A stretch of 52,792 bases of DNA from a virus, in the IMG/VR virus record IMGVR_UViG_3300031659_000012, positions 1 through 52,792 of that record; one strand, 5' to 3'. Within the stretch, counting starts at the first letter, position 1. The number at the start of each line of letters is the position of its first letter. A program made the translations under genes and the position numbers. The notes beneath the pieces are model-generated. The model did not search any database and was not told the origin of the DNA. It worked only from the letters and a program-made list of their open reading frames with translations. Shown piece by piece: positions 10,401-17,836 of this stretch.

Positions 10401-11443
10401 AAGAAACAGAATTTACTCTGGGTGCGACAGCATCAGCAGGGCGTCCTGTGTACTCGCAGTCATCGTATGGCAACGTGTTAATGTTGTTTAAGCGGTTTGC
10501 TATTAGTAAATACCACATGATGGCAACTATGACGAACGAAGCGTTCCAAGCAGGGGGCGATGCAGATACCGTAGCAAACCGTAAAATTGCACAGGGGCAG
10601 TTGGCGCGTTTTCTGATATCTACGGGGCTGTTTGCCGGTGTCGCGGGTATGCCGTTGCTGGGGGCGGTAGGGCAAATTTACAATATCTTCGTTGATGATG
10701 ATGAGGACGACTTTGATGCTATGCTCCGCAAGACTGTTGGCGAAGGGTTGTACGGCGGGGCCATAAACGCGGCTCTGGGTGTAGACGTTGCCAGCCGTAT
10801 CGGTATGAACAGCCTGCTGTACCGCCCACCAATTATTGATAAAGACCAATCACTATTCTACACTCTTATAGAACAGTTCGGTGGTCCCGTTGTAGGTATC
10901 GGGCTAAGTGTTGAACGTGGTTTTAAAGACGCCGCAGAAGGTGAGTATGCAAGGGCTGCCAAAGCTATAGCCCCCGCTGCGGTGCGCAACGTGCTAAAGG
11001 GTGGGGAGCAGCTTGCTACAGGTGAGGTACGAACTCGCAGAGGTGACGCCGTTGTTGAAGACATAGGTATCGCTCAGATACTCGCTCAAGCTGGCGGCTT
11101 CGCTAACGCTGATGTCAATAGACAATATGACATAAACAAGAACGAGCGTCGGAAGAATACTTACCTCGGTAAAAAACGTACATCTCTGCTACGCCAAGCA
11201 AACATCGCCGCCGCAAACGGGGATCGGAAAGCCTACAGAGATGCGCTTAGGGACATAAGAAAGTACAACAGCGGGTTGCCTCGTGATGCACGATCTAAAA
11301 ACCTTATTCTTCCAAAGACAATCGAACGGTCTCGTAAGGCATTTGATACACGAACAAGTAAGATGGTAGGTGGTATTGAGTACACACCTCTGATGCGCAG
11401 CAGCTTGGAAGAGTATGACCAAGGAATACAACTCTTTGACTAA
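4427..11443 (+). CDS. Giant polyvalent virion protein with zinc metallopeptidase motif, 2338 aa
   Basis: Largest gene in the window. Residues about 150-205 form a Gly/Ala-rich hydrophobic stretch that could be membrane-active, and residues about 300-320 hold another Gly-rich run. Residues about 370-1000 are low-complexity, Lys/Ala/Thr-rich and largely disordered or helical. A zincin motif HEMLH lies at 1223-1227, with EFVAEAF downstream (Glu1271 could be a third ligand or structural). The C-terminal third is ordered, with a hydrophobic segment near 2065-2090 followed by an Asp-rich patch. Known polyvalent phage proteins carry such peptidase domains and are packaged and ejected with the DNA. 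Inference: ejection-channel or internal core protein that also delivers a protease. No lytic transglycosylase motif was recognised, though one could be hidden. Confidence 0.8.
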   Translation: MGIYTLDLDDGSQIEVEAPRDTPLRELLTIAAQQRVEASKPALVERQGERQAKIDKRLATEVVGGRDANTAIGRGIGRGIDSLQQNLGSATEGIGSVLGLEGLEKFGSEIALNNEAELQRAERFSTRLSDVDGVGSGLSAAGELVGESAPQMAQVAAGAAAGAAYGGGAGAAFFGIGAAPGAAIGAVVGGALAAIPLFFGGNRERQISAAEGDRTGVNEGAAFLTAVPQALMDSIFTMLGAKYVLGPLAKAAPAGQGLFTRAAKGAGVGAATEIPTEIGQAVLERAQAGLSITSAEALREYGEAGLAAGLLGGGLGGLGGAARRAGVPEAEPEALLQLPAPSAAELGSPVTQTEPLQITDQPPQLQITGPDDLGIQLDAGTGQATTRDQRIETGEQGLAGLVAENEKTKATAKRTTELVEQAKAELQNDGSITPATFRALKDSPINQVKAELENTQYQPLLSLIEGSPVDKRPLGTKPEEFTPPQGVQNKERLAKAVADAKSGVGAVAGKQDTEIKADLAREQTQDTSAKLRRSAADQLDADTDSLIAELDRTGSDTRTQAQTDLQKASALETVEGQRDTGRAKQSEATRTKILQDTVANAGDLKQPAALQRAFESALTAAGIGKATATPAEVASIEKASAIIVAKAPDRVTADMAPAPLPAVVDPRQTAMEAEVAPKPVEPIQQSLPTLGRKRDFGTAPAQETTAETTVEPKIVDAALFDKLGVPPSAPIRKRVMGKDFNDTEVRQQFATLAGNKNTSATVKTKINRELQATSEAQLDLPFAKTRATAKEKKPDVKTAEIKPKTSRDRVPTPKSNVGSKSAAAVPIATTTAKSPKKPTAPRTSGVGSPVVESGSTAGATRTKSDTLERSLSRDAAPGKQTAKTPAQPIPAELKEAKAKRVAAEKATTPRESLKFADQKSDAATKARAETVKTKEADAKQEAIFAAQDAVIQRQGNADSDLTAPQAPITASDKNKILKLAESKRTSAPRSRLANAVQKYFNQYPTFTAALDAIIYDVSMQIPTRKKDAIEYKDNADLSQFYTADKDNNLPSMGRDSARKITDWLTSKEANMSVELQKYVTTELQKGSQARVSQANYLAGDRVVKARSKLTPEELADLEVISNEDFNLPAEFAIDTPLRPSVKAAILEGDLTGALNALRFTAGSKDIALLAKRLMENIGNTKLITKKNLKTDDGSTRLAGYFDPETNTIALDEKAGINAHTLLHEMLHAVTSATIANKSHPLTKKLNRIFEGVKEQLAGEYGVTNLDEFVAEAFANPDFQTQLKTTTVNGGNPFLRLVRDIANYVRTFFGRPTVSETSTFDAVDKLVQEIIAPTYDGRAATKIYMEAQTPKGAAGVINNIGTAPNAVKVTTKKAMYDYIQEGRNWMGSKVPLPAKKVWLNLQPVNILTALSESRIPRASELNTIINNMSAALRGRNESLDPIVNDLRAFRKKSPKLYTILQSMVPNASKERIDPREANFEKAYGRKEGEEGYDLVRAREVHKKLRAQYESLAVKNADGTVDATGQKLYKIITNNFEKSLNDVMGAIETNLAATIGDVTARKRARDKLAELLNRERGRIKPFAPLTRFGPHRLEYNALDPETNQPEMFVEYFKTRGQLEKAKVKVLEYNKNSLAKLPANDPRRAYIVDKAGNPVGMHDGKASEVRDFSGAPKTSFVYEVLQILNANGADKATVDRVVNLAIDSMPERSFMQSFQKRKDVRGFLGDVTPTGMAAEAYDLIDMVQTKGRDYNRQLVQMEFGAQLEIFQRDVLGLDAKRTDPTTMLYRDRLDLIVNFAKSPNIPRWSQSLTAAGYAWTMGWNLSSAAITTFDVFMSTAPRLMGRYGDRATFRAMGAATSILAKSPKTKMVAVMDENGNMTKRKVNTGMAGFSIGNYDFSDPDLDPRIKDLEILAEVATENAQINQSLNQEELDMNNAKDVLEKINSFTSFLFHHSERYNREVAMTANYMLEVDRMKAKKGSALTDLEKREAAAVAVKETEFTLGATASAGRPVYSQSSYGNVLMLFKRFAISKYHMMATMTNEAFQAGGDADTVANRKIAQGQLARFLISTGLFAGVAGMPLLGAVGQIYNIFVDDDEDDFDAMLRKTVGEGLYGGAINAALGVDVASRIGMNSLLYRPPIIDKDQSLFYTLIEQFGGPVVGIGLSVERGFKDAAEGEYARAAKAIAPAAVRNVLKGGEQLATGEVRTRRGDAVVEDIGIAQILAQAGGFANADVNRQYDINKNERRKNTYLGKKRTSLLRQANIAAANGDRKAYRDALRDIRKYNSGLPRDARSKNLILPKTIERSRKAFDTRTSKMVGGIEYTPLMRSSLEEYDQGIQLFD

Positions 11444-11468
11444 AAAACCCCCGCTGGTAAGGCGGGGG
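11442..11468 (-). terminator. Intrinsic terminator of the leftward replication operon
   Basis: Read leftwards, a perfect 7-bp GC stem (CCCCCGC / GCGGGGG) with a 7-base loop is followed directly by six T residues. The T tract overlaps the stop region of the rightward 2338-residue gene, so this is a convergent boundary. On the plus strand no T run follows, so it is mainly a minus-strand terminator. Confidence 0.85.
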
Positions 11469-11517
11469 CGTAGTAAGGAGAACGACAAGTGTGTCCAAAC
11501 TTGTCAAGGGTAGGCTA

Positions 11518-11745
11518 TCATACAGTTCTCCATATGCGAACCCCAAACATTTCGTTCTCTATTCTGACCCGCATTTCTACTTGCCATGATTTTAACTCTG
11601 CGACTTTTTCCAGTTGCTGCTTGGCTTTTTCGGTGTCAATGCAAGGAACAAATACCGATGCGCCGACAACCATCTTATCCCACTGAACTATAATCTTAAC
11701 AGTGTCAGGGTTTATATCGTCAGTCTTCAGTGGGTTTTGGTACAA
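11518..11745 (-). CDS. Small hypothetical protein, 75 aa
   Basis: Last gene of the leftward module. It starts at a TTG codon inside the end of the primase gene (26-base overlap) and is followed after about 50 bases by the operon terminator. The sequence contains VQWDKMVVGASVFVPCIDTEKA followed by a Lys/Glu-rich helix and a basic C-terminus; no domain recognised. The TTG start is the only candidate that uses the whole frame; a shorter protein from an internal ATG is possible. The coding call rests on position and plausible composition. Confidence 0.55.
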   Translation of the reverse strand: MYQNPLKTDDINPDTVKIIVQWDKMVVGASVFVPCIDTEKAKQQLEKVAELKSWQVEMRVRIENEMFGVRIWRTV

Positions 11746-14524
11746 CGTCTGCCCCCTCTAGTTTCACAGATATCGTCCATGAAGCAGGTAGGTTAAAGTT
11801 AGTGCCCTTACTGATACGCTTCTTAACTTTCTTAGCGCCCATCTGTTTCGTCATCTCCTCGATTGTGCTGGTGTAGTCTATCTTCTGCTCACCAAGCCAC
11901 TTCTGGAAATGCTTCTGCACGATGAACAGCATTTGTGTGTCTGTCTCGAACCGTGCCACAAACATGTTACGTGGGTTCTGTTCGGGTATAACCATAGTAG
12001 CTATACCATCCTGCCCTGCGGAAGTCTGCGTACTCTTTATCTTCAGTATGTTTGTCCAGTTCTCAGTCATAAAATCAGTGACGAGTGTCTGAACGGAAGC
12101 GGTGCTGTCGTCTACAAATGATTTCACCGTAACCAACATTTTTGCGACCCATTGGTACAACTTCTTCAAGTCGTAATCTATTATGCCTACTTCTTTAGCT
12201 ATATAAGCCCCAGTAAGTATAACCGCACAACCACCAGACCAGAAACGGTTGACGTTATTCAACCCAGCTTTCTTATCCAGCTTCGCCTTAATGTCTTTGT
12301 ACAGCGCGGCTATTTTTTCTTTATTGTTTATAACATATTGCACGTATATAGGCGCGAAGTGGCCGTAGTTAAGCTGCACGTCCGTAAGCTGTGCATCTGC
12401 TTCCTGCTGGTTAACTTCAACACGAGGCATCTCGTCTACTCTAAGCTCTAGTAAACGCTGCATTTCTGCTCTAGTGTCGCCTTTAAACATAGCCATTTGC
12501 GCGTACATGCTCACGTTACCCGTAGAGAAAGCCAGTAATCTCCAAGGTTTACCCCTAACACGTTCGTGGTTGCCTCCACCCGCCATCCTGTTTTTCTGCT
12601 TACCTTCGGACAGTTGGTATGCGTACTGAGATGCTTCCTTACCAACGAGGTTTGTCATCTCGTCTGTGTTTAACATCAGGTTGTGCATAAGCTCCGCAGC
12701 GTTCATTTTTGAGTTGAGTGTATCTCCAGTAGTACCCGTTAGCCCAAATGGGTCACCCCATATAGACGACCCTGCGTACATAGCAGTTGTTTTTCCGCCA
12801 CCTGTTTTACCGAACAGATGTACGCCTAGACTGTACAGACCTGTAAAGGGCATGAGTATAGTACCGAAACCACCACATACAGTAAATTGATGTAGTTCCA
12901 TACCATCACGGTTGTACCAATCCAGTATCTCTCTACTACGTTCTTGCGTACCTTTAGGTTTAAACTTCTCTATGTACCCCGAAGTTTTTGCGGAGGGTGG
13001 GTTATACTCGACACCTTTGGCAGTAATTAGTTGGTCACCCAACACAAACTCATCCATCTTAGTATCGTCAACCCAGCCAAACTGTTGGTGCGCTTCACTA
13101 GCTGTGGTGGTCTGCTGTAGTTCTTTTATCCATGCCGCTGTATAGGTCATTAGTTTATCTATATCCTTCCCAAAAGTGACTACGCCGTGCATAGACATAT
13201 TTTTACGGAACTCTTCCCTTGAGGTAACTGCAGCTAGTGGCACCACAAAATCTCGTACCCCATCTCTTGGCAAGTGAAGTGCAAACGCTATGACTTCCCC
13301 TAACTCCACATCATGTAACCTACGAGTGACGTAAAAATCGTGGTGGTACACGCAAACTTCTTCTGGGTCACCATCTGCGTTCTCGCCACGTATATACACC
13401 CCGCCGTTCTGACCTCGGAAATATGGGTTAGGGAATGTCGGTATTTGGTATATCTGTGGAGTATCCTTAGTCATGTCTGTTACGGTGTTATCCTCTGGTG
13501 CCGCTGCCCGTATCTCTTTCGTGAGCATAGCAGGTGTGGATATCTTGCCCTTGTTAGGGCAGACGGCACATATCTCAGGGTTGTGTAACTCAAACGTTGA
13601 ACAGAAATGTGGACCGCCTGTGTCTGCCATCTTATGCAGTGTAGCTTCTAGGCTGTAGTCCTCGTGTTCACTTGACATAAGCGCTGCCGCTTTGTCCCCG
13701 TCTTTACATACATTTGCAATAGACAACCCTGACCGCCATAGATCATGGGGTACTGTTTTCTGGTTCTGGATAATGTGACTTATCTGCCCACACCCATTAC
13801 CTTTGTTTGTTTTAAGCAGTAACCGCTTGAAACTACCTTTTTGGTTTTCGTTCATCGCGTCTTGGAACGCACTAGTGGTGCTGGCCGTGTACTTGGTTGG
13901 TACTGGTATCGGATCACCACCAAGTAACGCAGAAAACTTTTCAAACCCCACAGTGGTAGGAGCTTCTATACCGTAAAACGTAACAGGTAGTGGGGGGTCA
14001 TACTTGTAGTTGTAAGTAGAAGGTACACGTAAGATACGCGCCGCATCAGAAGTAACCGAAGGGTCAGCCTTAAAACCGCTGGCTGTGCATAAGTTCTTCA
14101 GGCGTTCAGCTACTGGCCACCAATCATCTCGCGCAACAGCCTCGGTTAAAATCCAGTACACATGTATGCCCCGTCCTGAGTTAACAAGTGTAGGGGTAGG
14201 TAGACTGTGCTGCTTGCAGAAACCTTGCAACTCCGCGATGGCAGTTTCTTTGTCTGCAAATTCTTTGGTAGGTCCACAATCTAGGTCTAAGAAGAACGAC
14301 TTCATCCGCATGACGTTATCCGCTACACGGGAGCCAGCCTTCTCATAAGTTCCTAGTGCGTAGAACGCGTTCCAACCATGATCGCTAAGGTCATGCGCCG
14401 CGCTTATAACTTCTTCTACAGAAGTATAGAACTTTTGTTGTATTTGTTTAGCAGGGTTATTAGCCCACACACAGTAGTAGCCCTCAGAGCCTAATACTAA
14501 ATCTAAAAATCTTTTCGTTTCCAT
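11720..14524 (-). CDS. Primase-polymerase / DUF927-like replicative ATPase, about 934 aa
   Basis: The N-terminal domain has the archaeo-eukaryotic primase signature: FFLDLD (Asp80, Asp82) and SGRGIH (116-121), the metal- and nucleotide-binding motifs of PrimPol-type enzymes. A Cys/His cluster (CSTFELHNPEICAVCP) in the middle may bind zinc. The C-terminal half resembles DUF927-type ATPases, with a Walker A motif (FGKTGGGKTTA) near residues 570-582 and a candidate Walker B (NTDEMTN). Together these would prime and unwind DNA at the fork. The ATG at 14524 is chosen; a GTG at 14533 in the same frame is possible. It follows the SSB-like gene after a stem-loop. Confidence 0.85.
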   Translation of the reverse strand: METKRFLDLVLGSEGYYCVWANNPAKQIQQKFYTSVEEVISAAHDLSDHGWNAFYALGTYEKAGSRVADNVMRMKSFFLDLDCGPTKEFADKETAIAELQGFCKQHSLPTPTLVNSGRGIHVYWILTEAVARDDWWPVAERLKNLCTASGFKADPSVTSDAARILRVPSTYNYKYDPPLPVTFYGIEAPTTVGFEKFSALLGGDPIPVPTKYTASTTSAFQDAMNENQKGSFKRLLLKTNKGNGCGQISHIIQNQKTVPHDLWRSGLSIANVCKDGDKAAALMSSEHEDYSLEATLHKMADTGGPHFCSTFELHNPEICAVCPNKGKISTPAMLTKEIRAAAPEDNTVTDMTKDTPQIYQIPTFPNPYFRGQNGGVYIRGENADGDPEEVCVYHHDFYVTRRLHDVELGEVIAFALHLPRDGVRDFVVPLAAVTSREEFRKNMSMHGVVTFGKDIDKLMTYTAAWIKELQQTTTASEAHQQFGWVDDTKMDEFVLGDQLITAKGVEYNPPSAKTSGYIEKFKPKGTQERSREILDWYNRDGMELHQFTVCGGFGTILMPFTGLYSLGVHLFGKTGGGKTTAMYAGSSIWGDPFGLTGTTGDTLNSKMNAAELMHNLMLNTDEMTNLVGKEASQYAYQLSEGKQKNRMAGGGNHERVRGKPWRLLAFSTGNVSMYAQMAMFKGDTRAEMQRLLELRVDEMPRVEVNQQEADAQLTDVQLNYGHFAPIYVQYVINNKEKIAALYKDIKAKLDKKAGLNNVNRFWSGGCAVILTGAYIAKEVGIIDYDLKKLYQWVAKMLVTVKSFVDDSTASVQTLVTDFMTENWTNILKIKSTQTSAGQDGIATMVIPEQNPRNMFVARFETDTQMLFIVQKHFQKWLGEQKIDYTSTIEEMTKQMGAKKVKKRISKGTNFNLPASWTISVKLEGADVVPKPTED

Positions 14525-14551
14525 AGCCACCACTCGCCATTGTAAGGTTAA

Positions 14552-14575
14552 CCACGGCTAAGTTAATAGCCGTGG
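14552..14575 (-). promoter_or_regulatory. Stem-loop between SSB-like and primase genes
   Basis: Perfect 9-bp inverted repeat CCACGGCTA / TAGCCGTGG with a 6-base loop in the 53-base gap between two leftward genes. No T run follows, so it is more likely an RNA processing, stability or partial-attenuation element than a full terminator. Confidence 0.6.
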
Positions 14576-14586
14576 CATGGGATCGT

Positions 14587-15303
14587 TTAGTCGTCCCAAT
14601 TATCAATGATCGCCCCAAGGTCTCCCGCGTCAGAATCTGGAGCCGGTGCTGCTTTTGTAGCAGTTCTTTTTACCGGAGCTTCTTCCTCGTCAAACCCTTC
14701 GTGCAAGCTATCGTCTAGTACGTTATTGCTTTTGGCAGGTGTTGGTGCGCCCCCTGCAAACGGATTGTCGTCCTCAAGTACGAAGCCCCCGTCTACTGCG
14801 TCAAACGGATTACGTGTTTCCATCGGAACGTACTTGATAACCTGTACAGCCTTCAACCGTAGGGATACGCCCCAGTTGTTTTCTGACATGTAGTAGGGAG
14901 TAAAGGTTACTGCTACGCTGACTGTGCTACCCGTAGTTAGCTGGAAGTCATCTGGCAACGGAGTGCCCTGAGAATCTACCTGTAACGGCTTAGTAGTGAG
15001 CTTACCGCTATAAGCACCTTTTATGTTTGACTTACCGGTGTATGTTCCGTTGTCGTCTTTGACAAGCGAGTTAGTCAGCACTTCAGGCCAAGACTTCTCT
15101 CTGTTAGCGCTCCACACGTTGCTCATCGTTATGAACAATGCTTTTGCCGTTCCGTTGTCCATACGAAAACCTATGGAAAATTCAGCGTTAGTGTCTCGTG
15201 GACCGCAAGGCATACTACGTCTTACCTTCTGATCGAAGACGTACGTCTGGTCAATCCGAGGCCATAACGCCTCTACGTTTTCAATGATATATTGTTCAGC
15301 CAT
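14587..15303 (-). CDS. Single-stranded DNA-binding protein-like (DUF2815-type), 238 aa
   Basis: Strong ribosome-binding site (AAGGAGAAC) before the ATG. Residues 1-160 resemble the beta-rich OB-fold SSBs of phages (DUF2815-like): an opening VEALWPRIDQTYVFD, a central GKSNIKGAYSGKL, and VSLRLKAVQVIKYVP at the end of the domain. Residues 165-238 form an acidic, flexible tail ending in IIDNWDD, as in SSBs that recruit partners through an acidic C-terminus. It lies directly before the primase gene and after an HTH gene, consistent with replication. No enzymatic motif. SSB role is inferred from fold resemblance, tail and context. Confidence 0.72.
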   Translation of the reverse strand: MAEQYIIENVEALWPRIDQTYVFDQKVRRSMPCGPRDTNAEFSIGFRMDNGTAKALFITMSNVWSANREKSWPEVLTNSLVKDDNGTYTGKSNIKGAYSGKLTTKPLQVDSQGTPLPDDFQLTTGSTVSVAVTFTPYYMSENNWGVSLRLKAVQVIKYVPMETRNPFDAVDGGFVLEDDNPFAGGAPTPAKSNNVLDDSLHEGFDEEEAPVKRTATKAAPAPDSDAGDLGAIIDNWDD

Positions 15304-15322
15304 GTTGTTCTCCTTCTGGCGT

Positions 15323-15565
15323 TTATGCGTCTTCGTCTACACCGAAATCGAACTGTAACTGTTCTTCAATCGGAGCCTCGTTTACGTCCTGCGCACCTTT
15401 TGTTAGGGCTTCAGTCACTGAGGTTTTGTTGAACCGGTAGGTGTTACCGATCTTAATATACGTGGTTTTAGGGATATGACCCTGCCGTACCCACGCCCTA
15501 ATAGTAGAGATGGATACTGCAAAATGCTTCGCCAACTCCTCTATCTGTATAAATGGTTCTGCCAT
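15323..15565 (-). CDS. Excisionase-like / MerR-type winged HTH protein, 80 aa
   Basis: The sequence IQIEELAKHFAVSISTIRAWVRQGHIPKTTYIKIGNTYRFNKTSVTEAL matches the HTH_17 / excisionase family pattern: helix-turn-helix (EELAKHFAVSISTIRAWV), a wing containing KIGNTYRF, and an acidic tail. No integrase is present, so a role as a transcription or replication regulator is more likely than excision. The start overlaps the stop of the preceding 133-residue gene by one base. It is one candidate to bind control sites in this genome. Confidence 0.8.
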   Translation of the reverse strand: MAEPFIQIEELAKHFAVSISTIRAWVRQGHIPKTTYIKIGNTYRFNKTSVTEALTKGAQDVNEAPIEEQLQFDFGVDEDA

Positions 15566-15966
15566 TATTTCTTCCTAACTGAGATTACGTACTCGTTATC
15601 AATGTTAAGCCCCTTCGGCATAACATCTGGATTCTCTTCTAAGAATTGTTTTACGTTGGTCTGGTTCAAACGCCGATCCAGAAATTCGGGCATGTCATGT
15701 TCTTTTATGAACGAGTACATAGATTCCCAATCCCCTGTCCAGTATTTCGTTTTCGTAGACCTAAAAAATAAACCCTCAGATGTTCGTACGCTTTCAACAT
15801 TATGCGAGTCACAATAATCTAGTAACGCTTTCTTCAAGATATCTTGTTGGCGAACCAACGATCCATCTCGTTCCTTAAATTCCGCAGACAACAACGCTCT
15901 CTCTGACCGTATTTTGATATACGCCTTAGTGAGTTTGTCCGCAGGAATGTCGCTATTATCACTCAT
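15565..15966 (-). CDS. Conserved phage hypothetical protein, 133 aa
   Basis: First gene downstream of a good leftward promoter, with GGAGAG upstream of the ATG. The N-terminal half is a charged helix. The C-terminal half contains TKYWTGDWESMYSFIKEHD, LDRRLNQTNVKQFLEENPD and a final NEYVISVRKK, a pattern I recognise from uncharacterised phage proteins near replication genes. No catalytic motif identified. It is followed without a gap by the HTH and SSB-like genes, so it is probably part of the same replication sub-operon. Confidence 0.75.
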   Translation of the reverse strand: MSDNSDIPADKLTKAYIKIRSERALLSAEFKERDGSLVRQQDILKKALLDYCDSHNVESVRTSEGLFFRSTKTKYWTGDWESMYSFIKEHDMPEFLDRRLNQTNVKQFLEENPDVMPKGLNIDNEYVISVRKK

Positions 15967-15995
15967 TTTAACTCTCCTGCACTAACGAGACTTAC

Positions 15996-16024
15996 ACTGT
16001 AGTACCGAGCAATAGGCTAGTCAA
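15996..16024 (-). promoter_or_regulatory. Leftward sigma70-like promoter before the 133-aa/HTH/SSB/primase genes
   Basis: On the minus strand TTGACT, a 17-base spacer, then TACAGT. The predicted start is near 15989, about 23 bases before the ATG at 15966. The -35 box overlaps the stop codon of the helicase gene, so the promoter is internal to the operon. Confidence 0.6.
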
Positions 16025-17552
16025 GTATTTCCTTGTATAAATCTATCATTTTTGTGTGGACGTTAATTCTCTTGTCGAGAAGTGCGTAAACACGCTTTTC
16101 TACAGCAGACCCTTGAAGCTGTACCACAGTACACGGATGCGTCTGACCTGACCGATGAACCCGCGCGTTTGCTTGCGCGTAGGTCTCTAAAGATGGTGTC
16201 GGACCCCACCAGACAACTGTATTGGCAGCGGTTAACGTAACACCGTGTGCCGCAGACTGCGGCTGGATAACCAGAACGCGCGGGTTATCAGTTGTTTGGA
16301 ACCGTTTGAATATGTCCGTGCGCCTAGCTACAGGCACGTCACCACGTATAACTTCTGTGGTAATCCCGTCAGTACGCAACTTATCTGTCAGTATGTCAAT
16401 GGTGTGTTTAAAAGGTACAAAGATAAGAACCTTCTGGCTGCTCTCGTCGATCACTTCTCTTAACACTTTATACCGATGTTTGATGTCGAACTCTAAGGTG
16501 TCGCCCTCGTCGGTGTACACGGCACCCGCAGAAATCTGTAGTAGCTTGTTCATAATGACAGCGGCGTTCACTGCGGATACTTCGTCGTCACCCACTGTCA
16601 TAACAAGTTTCTTCTTCAGCATGTCGTAGTACTTCTGCTGCTGGCGCGTCAACTCTACCTTACGTTTGACATATGTCATAGCTGGCAGGTCAAGGCACTG
16701 TTCTTTGGTGAAACGGATGGCAGGTTGTAACACGTTAAACACAAGGTCAGTTGCTTCTGGTTTGATGATCCACCTAAACTGCGTAACTTTGCGCATGACC
16801 ATATCTCTAAACGATCCAAAGAACCTTGGCACGTTGAGGGGGTTAATCATCTTAGCTAACCCGTAAGCGTCAAGCGGAGACTGCGCGGCGGGAGTACCCG
16901 TCATTAGCCACAGCCACGTATCGTCCTTAATAAGTTTGTTTAGTGTCTTCCACCGTTTTGATTGTGCGTTCTTGTAGTGCGTTGCCTCGTCCACAATGAT
17001 GAGGTCAAACCCACCGTTGGCAATCTCCTCGGATACAATCTCCACACCGTCATAGTTTATTATCACAAAGTCTGCACCTTGCTCTATGATTGCTTTGCGT
17101 TTCTTGGATGCGCCGTAGGCTATATCTACACTGCGATGCGGGGCAAAGGTAAAAAAGTCTTCGCGCCATGCTGAGTCCATAATTGACAGAGGGCATATGA
17201 CCAGAACGCGTTTGATCTTGCCTTGATTAAGTAGGAAGTCTGCGGCCCATATTGCGCTGGCTGTCTTGCCTGTACCCTGTTCGTTGAAGCAGAAAGACCT
17301 GCGGTTCATTGTAAAAAACGCTGCGGTCTTCTTCTGGTGGTCGAACGGTTCATACTTGCCCGTCCACTTGTACTGCCCTTGTATAGGAGATGGGACATTG
17401 ATGTTCAGCTTCTTTAACGTGTGCATCTCGTCGAGACCCCAGTTTACCAGAACCTCGTTGTCTCGCACTATCGTACTCTTTGGCACTGTTTCAGTGACAC
17501 GTTTTGGATTGCGTAGCTTCAATAGCAACGCCTTACTGTCGATTATTCGCAT
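16017..17552 (-). CDS. SNF2/superfamily II DNA helicase, 511 aa
   Basis: Complete SF2 helicase. Motif I is EQGTGKT (91-97), motif II is VDEAT (187-191, a DEAH-type box with Thr in the last place), motif III is TGTPA, and motif VI is QANARVHRSGQ in the C-terminal RecA-like domain. The last two motifs are typical of the SNF2 branch, which translocates on double-stranded DNA. Length is normal for phage SNF2-like helicases. Probable role: replication or recombination remodelling together with the nuclease encoded upstream. AAGGAGAAC precedes the ATG, and a copy of the 18-bp palindrome lies just upstream in the leader. Confidence 0.92.
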   Translation of the reverse strand: MRIIDSKALLLKLRNPKRVTETVPKSTIVRDNEVLVNWGLDEMHTLKKLNINVPSPIQGQYKWTGKYEPFDHQKKTAAFFTMNRRSFCFNEQGTGKTASAIWAADFLLNQGKIKRVLVICPLSIMDSAWREDFFTFAPHRSVDIAYGASKKRKAIIEQGADFVIINYDGVEIVSEEIANGGFDLIIVDEATHYKNAQSKRWKTLNKLIKDDTWLWLMTGTPAAQSPLDAYGLAKMINPLNVPRFFGSFRDMVMRKVTQFRWIIKPEATDLVFNVLQPAIRFTKEQCLDLPAMTYVKRKVELTRQQQKYYDMLKKKLVMTVGDDEVSAVNAAVIMNKLLQISAGAVYTDEGDTLEFDIKHRYKVLREVIDESSQKVLIFVPFKHTIDILTDKLRTDGITTEVIRGDVPVARRTDIFKRFQTTDNPRVLVIQPQSAAHGVTLTAANTVVWWGPTPSLETYAQANARVHRSGQTHPCTVVQLQGSAVEKRVYALLDKRINVHTKMIDLYKEILD

Positions 17553-17563
17553 ACCGTTCTCCT

Positions 17564-17581
17564 TTCGGGCACCTGCCCGAA
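17564..17581. repeat. 18-bp palindrome copy 1 (upstream of helicase)
   Basis: TTCGGGCACCTGCCCGAA. It fills the gap between the stop codon of the upstream HNH-like gene and the helicase ribosome-binding site, touching the stop codon directly. Member of an 11-copy family restricted to 17.5-29.9 kb. Confidence 0.95.
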
Positions 17582-17836
17582 TTATTTTTTCTTTTTGTAG
17601 TTACGAGCGCGGTTCTTGCTTGAACTTTCTATGGTCACGCCATCTTTGTTAGTACCACCTTTGGACAAGGCTTTCTTGTGACTAACATCTTTGCCTTCAC
17701 GCTTGTCGGCCTTACCATTGCCATTGCGATCTGCACCTTCTTTATCAACCTTGCGGCGGGCACGCTGACGTTCCATACGTGCCTCAAACGTCTTACTACC
17801 TACAGGGGCGTTGACTTGCTTCTTACGTTTTCTCAT
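17582..17836 (-). CDS. Small basic protein with degenerate HNH-like core, 84 aa
   Basis: Starts at an ATG overlapping the previous stop (TGATG). Very basic: MRKRKKQ at the start and NYKKKK at the end. The centre holds a DRNGNGKADKREGKDVSHKKALSKGG segment. The SHKKALSKGG motif resembles the DHKKPLSKGG core of phage HNH endonuclease-like proteins, but the usual Asp before His is Ser, and only part of the fold is present. It may be a DNA-binding remnant rather than an active nuclease. Located between the Cas4-like nuclease and helicase genes. Confidence 0.68.
   Translation of the reverse strand: MRKRKKQVNAPVGSKTFEARMERQRARRKVDKEGADRNGNGKADKREGKDVSHKKALSKGGTNKDGVTIESSSKNRARNYKKKK

Noticed and set aside
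15323-15565. Excisionase of a temperate phage
   Set aside because: The HTH resembles excisionases, but no integrase, attachment site or repressor is visible; the fold is common in replication regulators.
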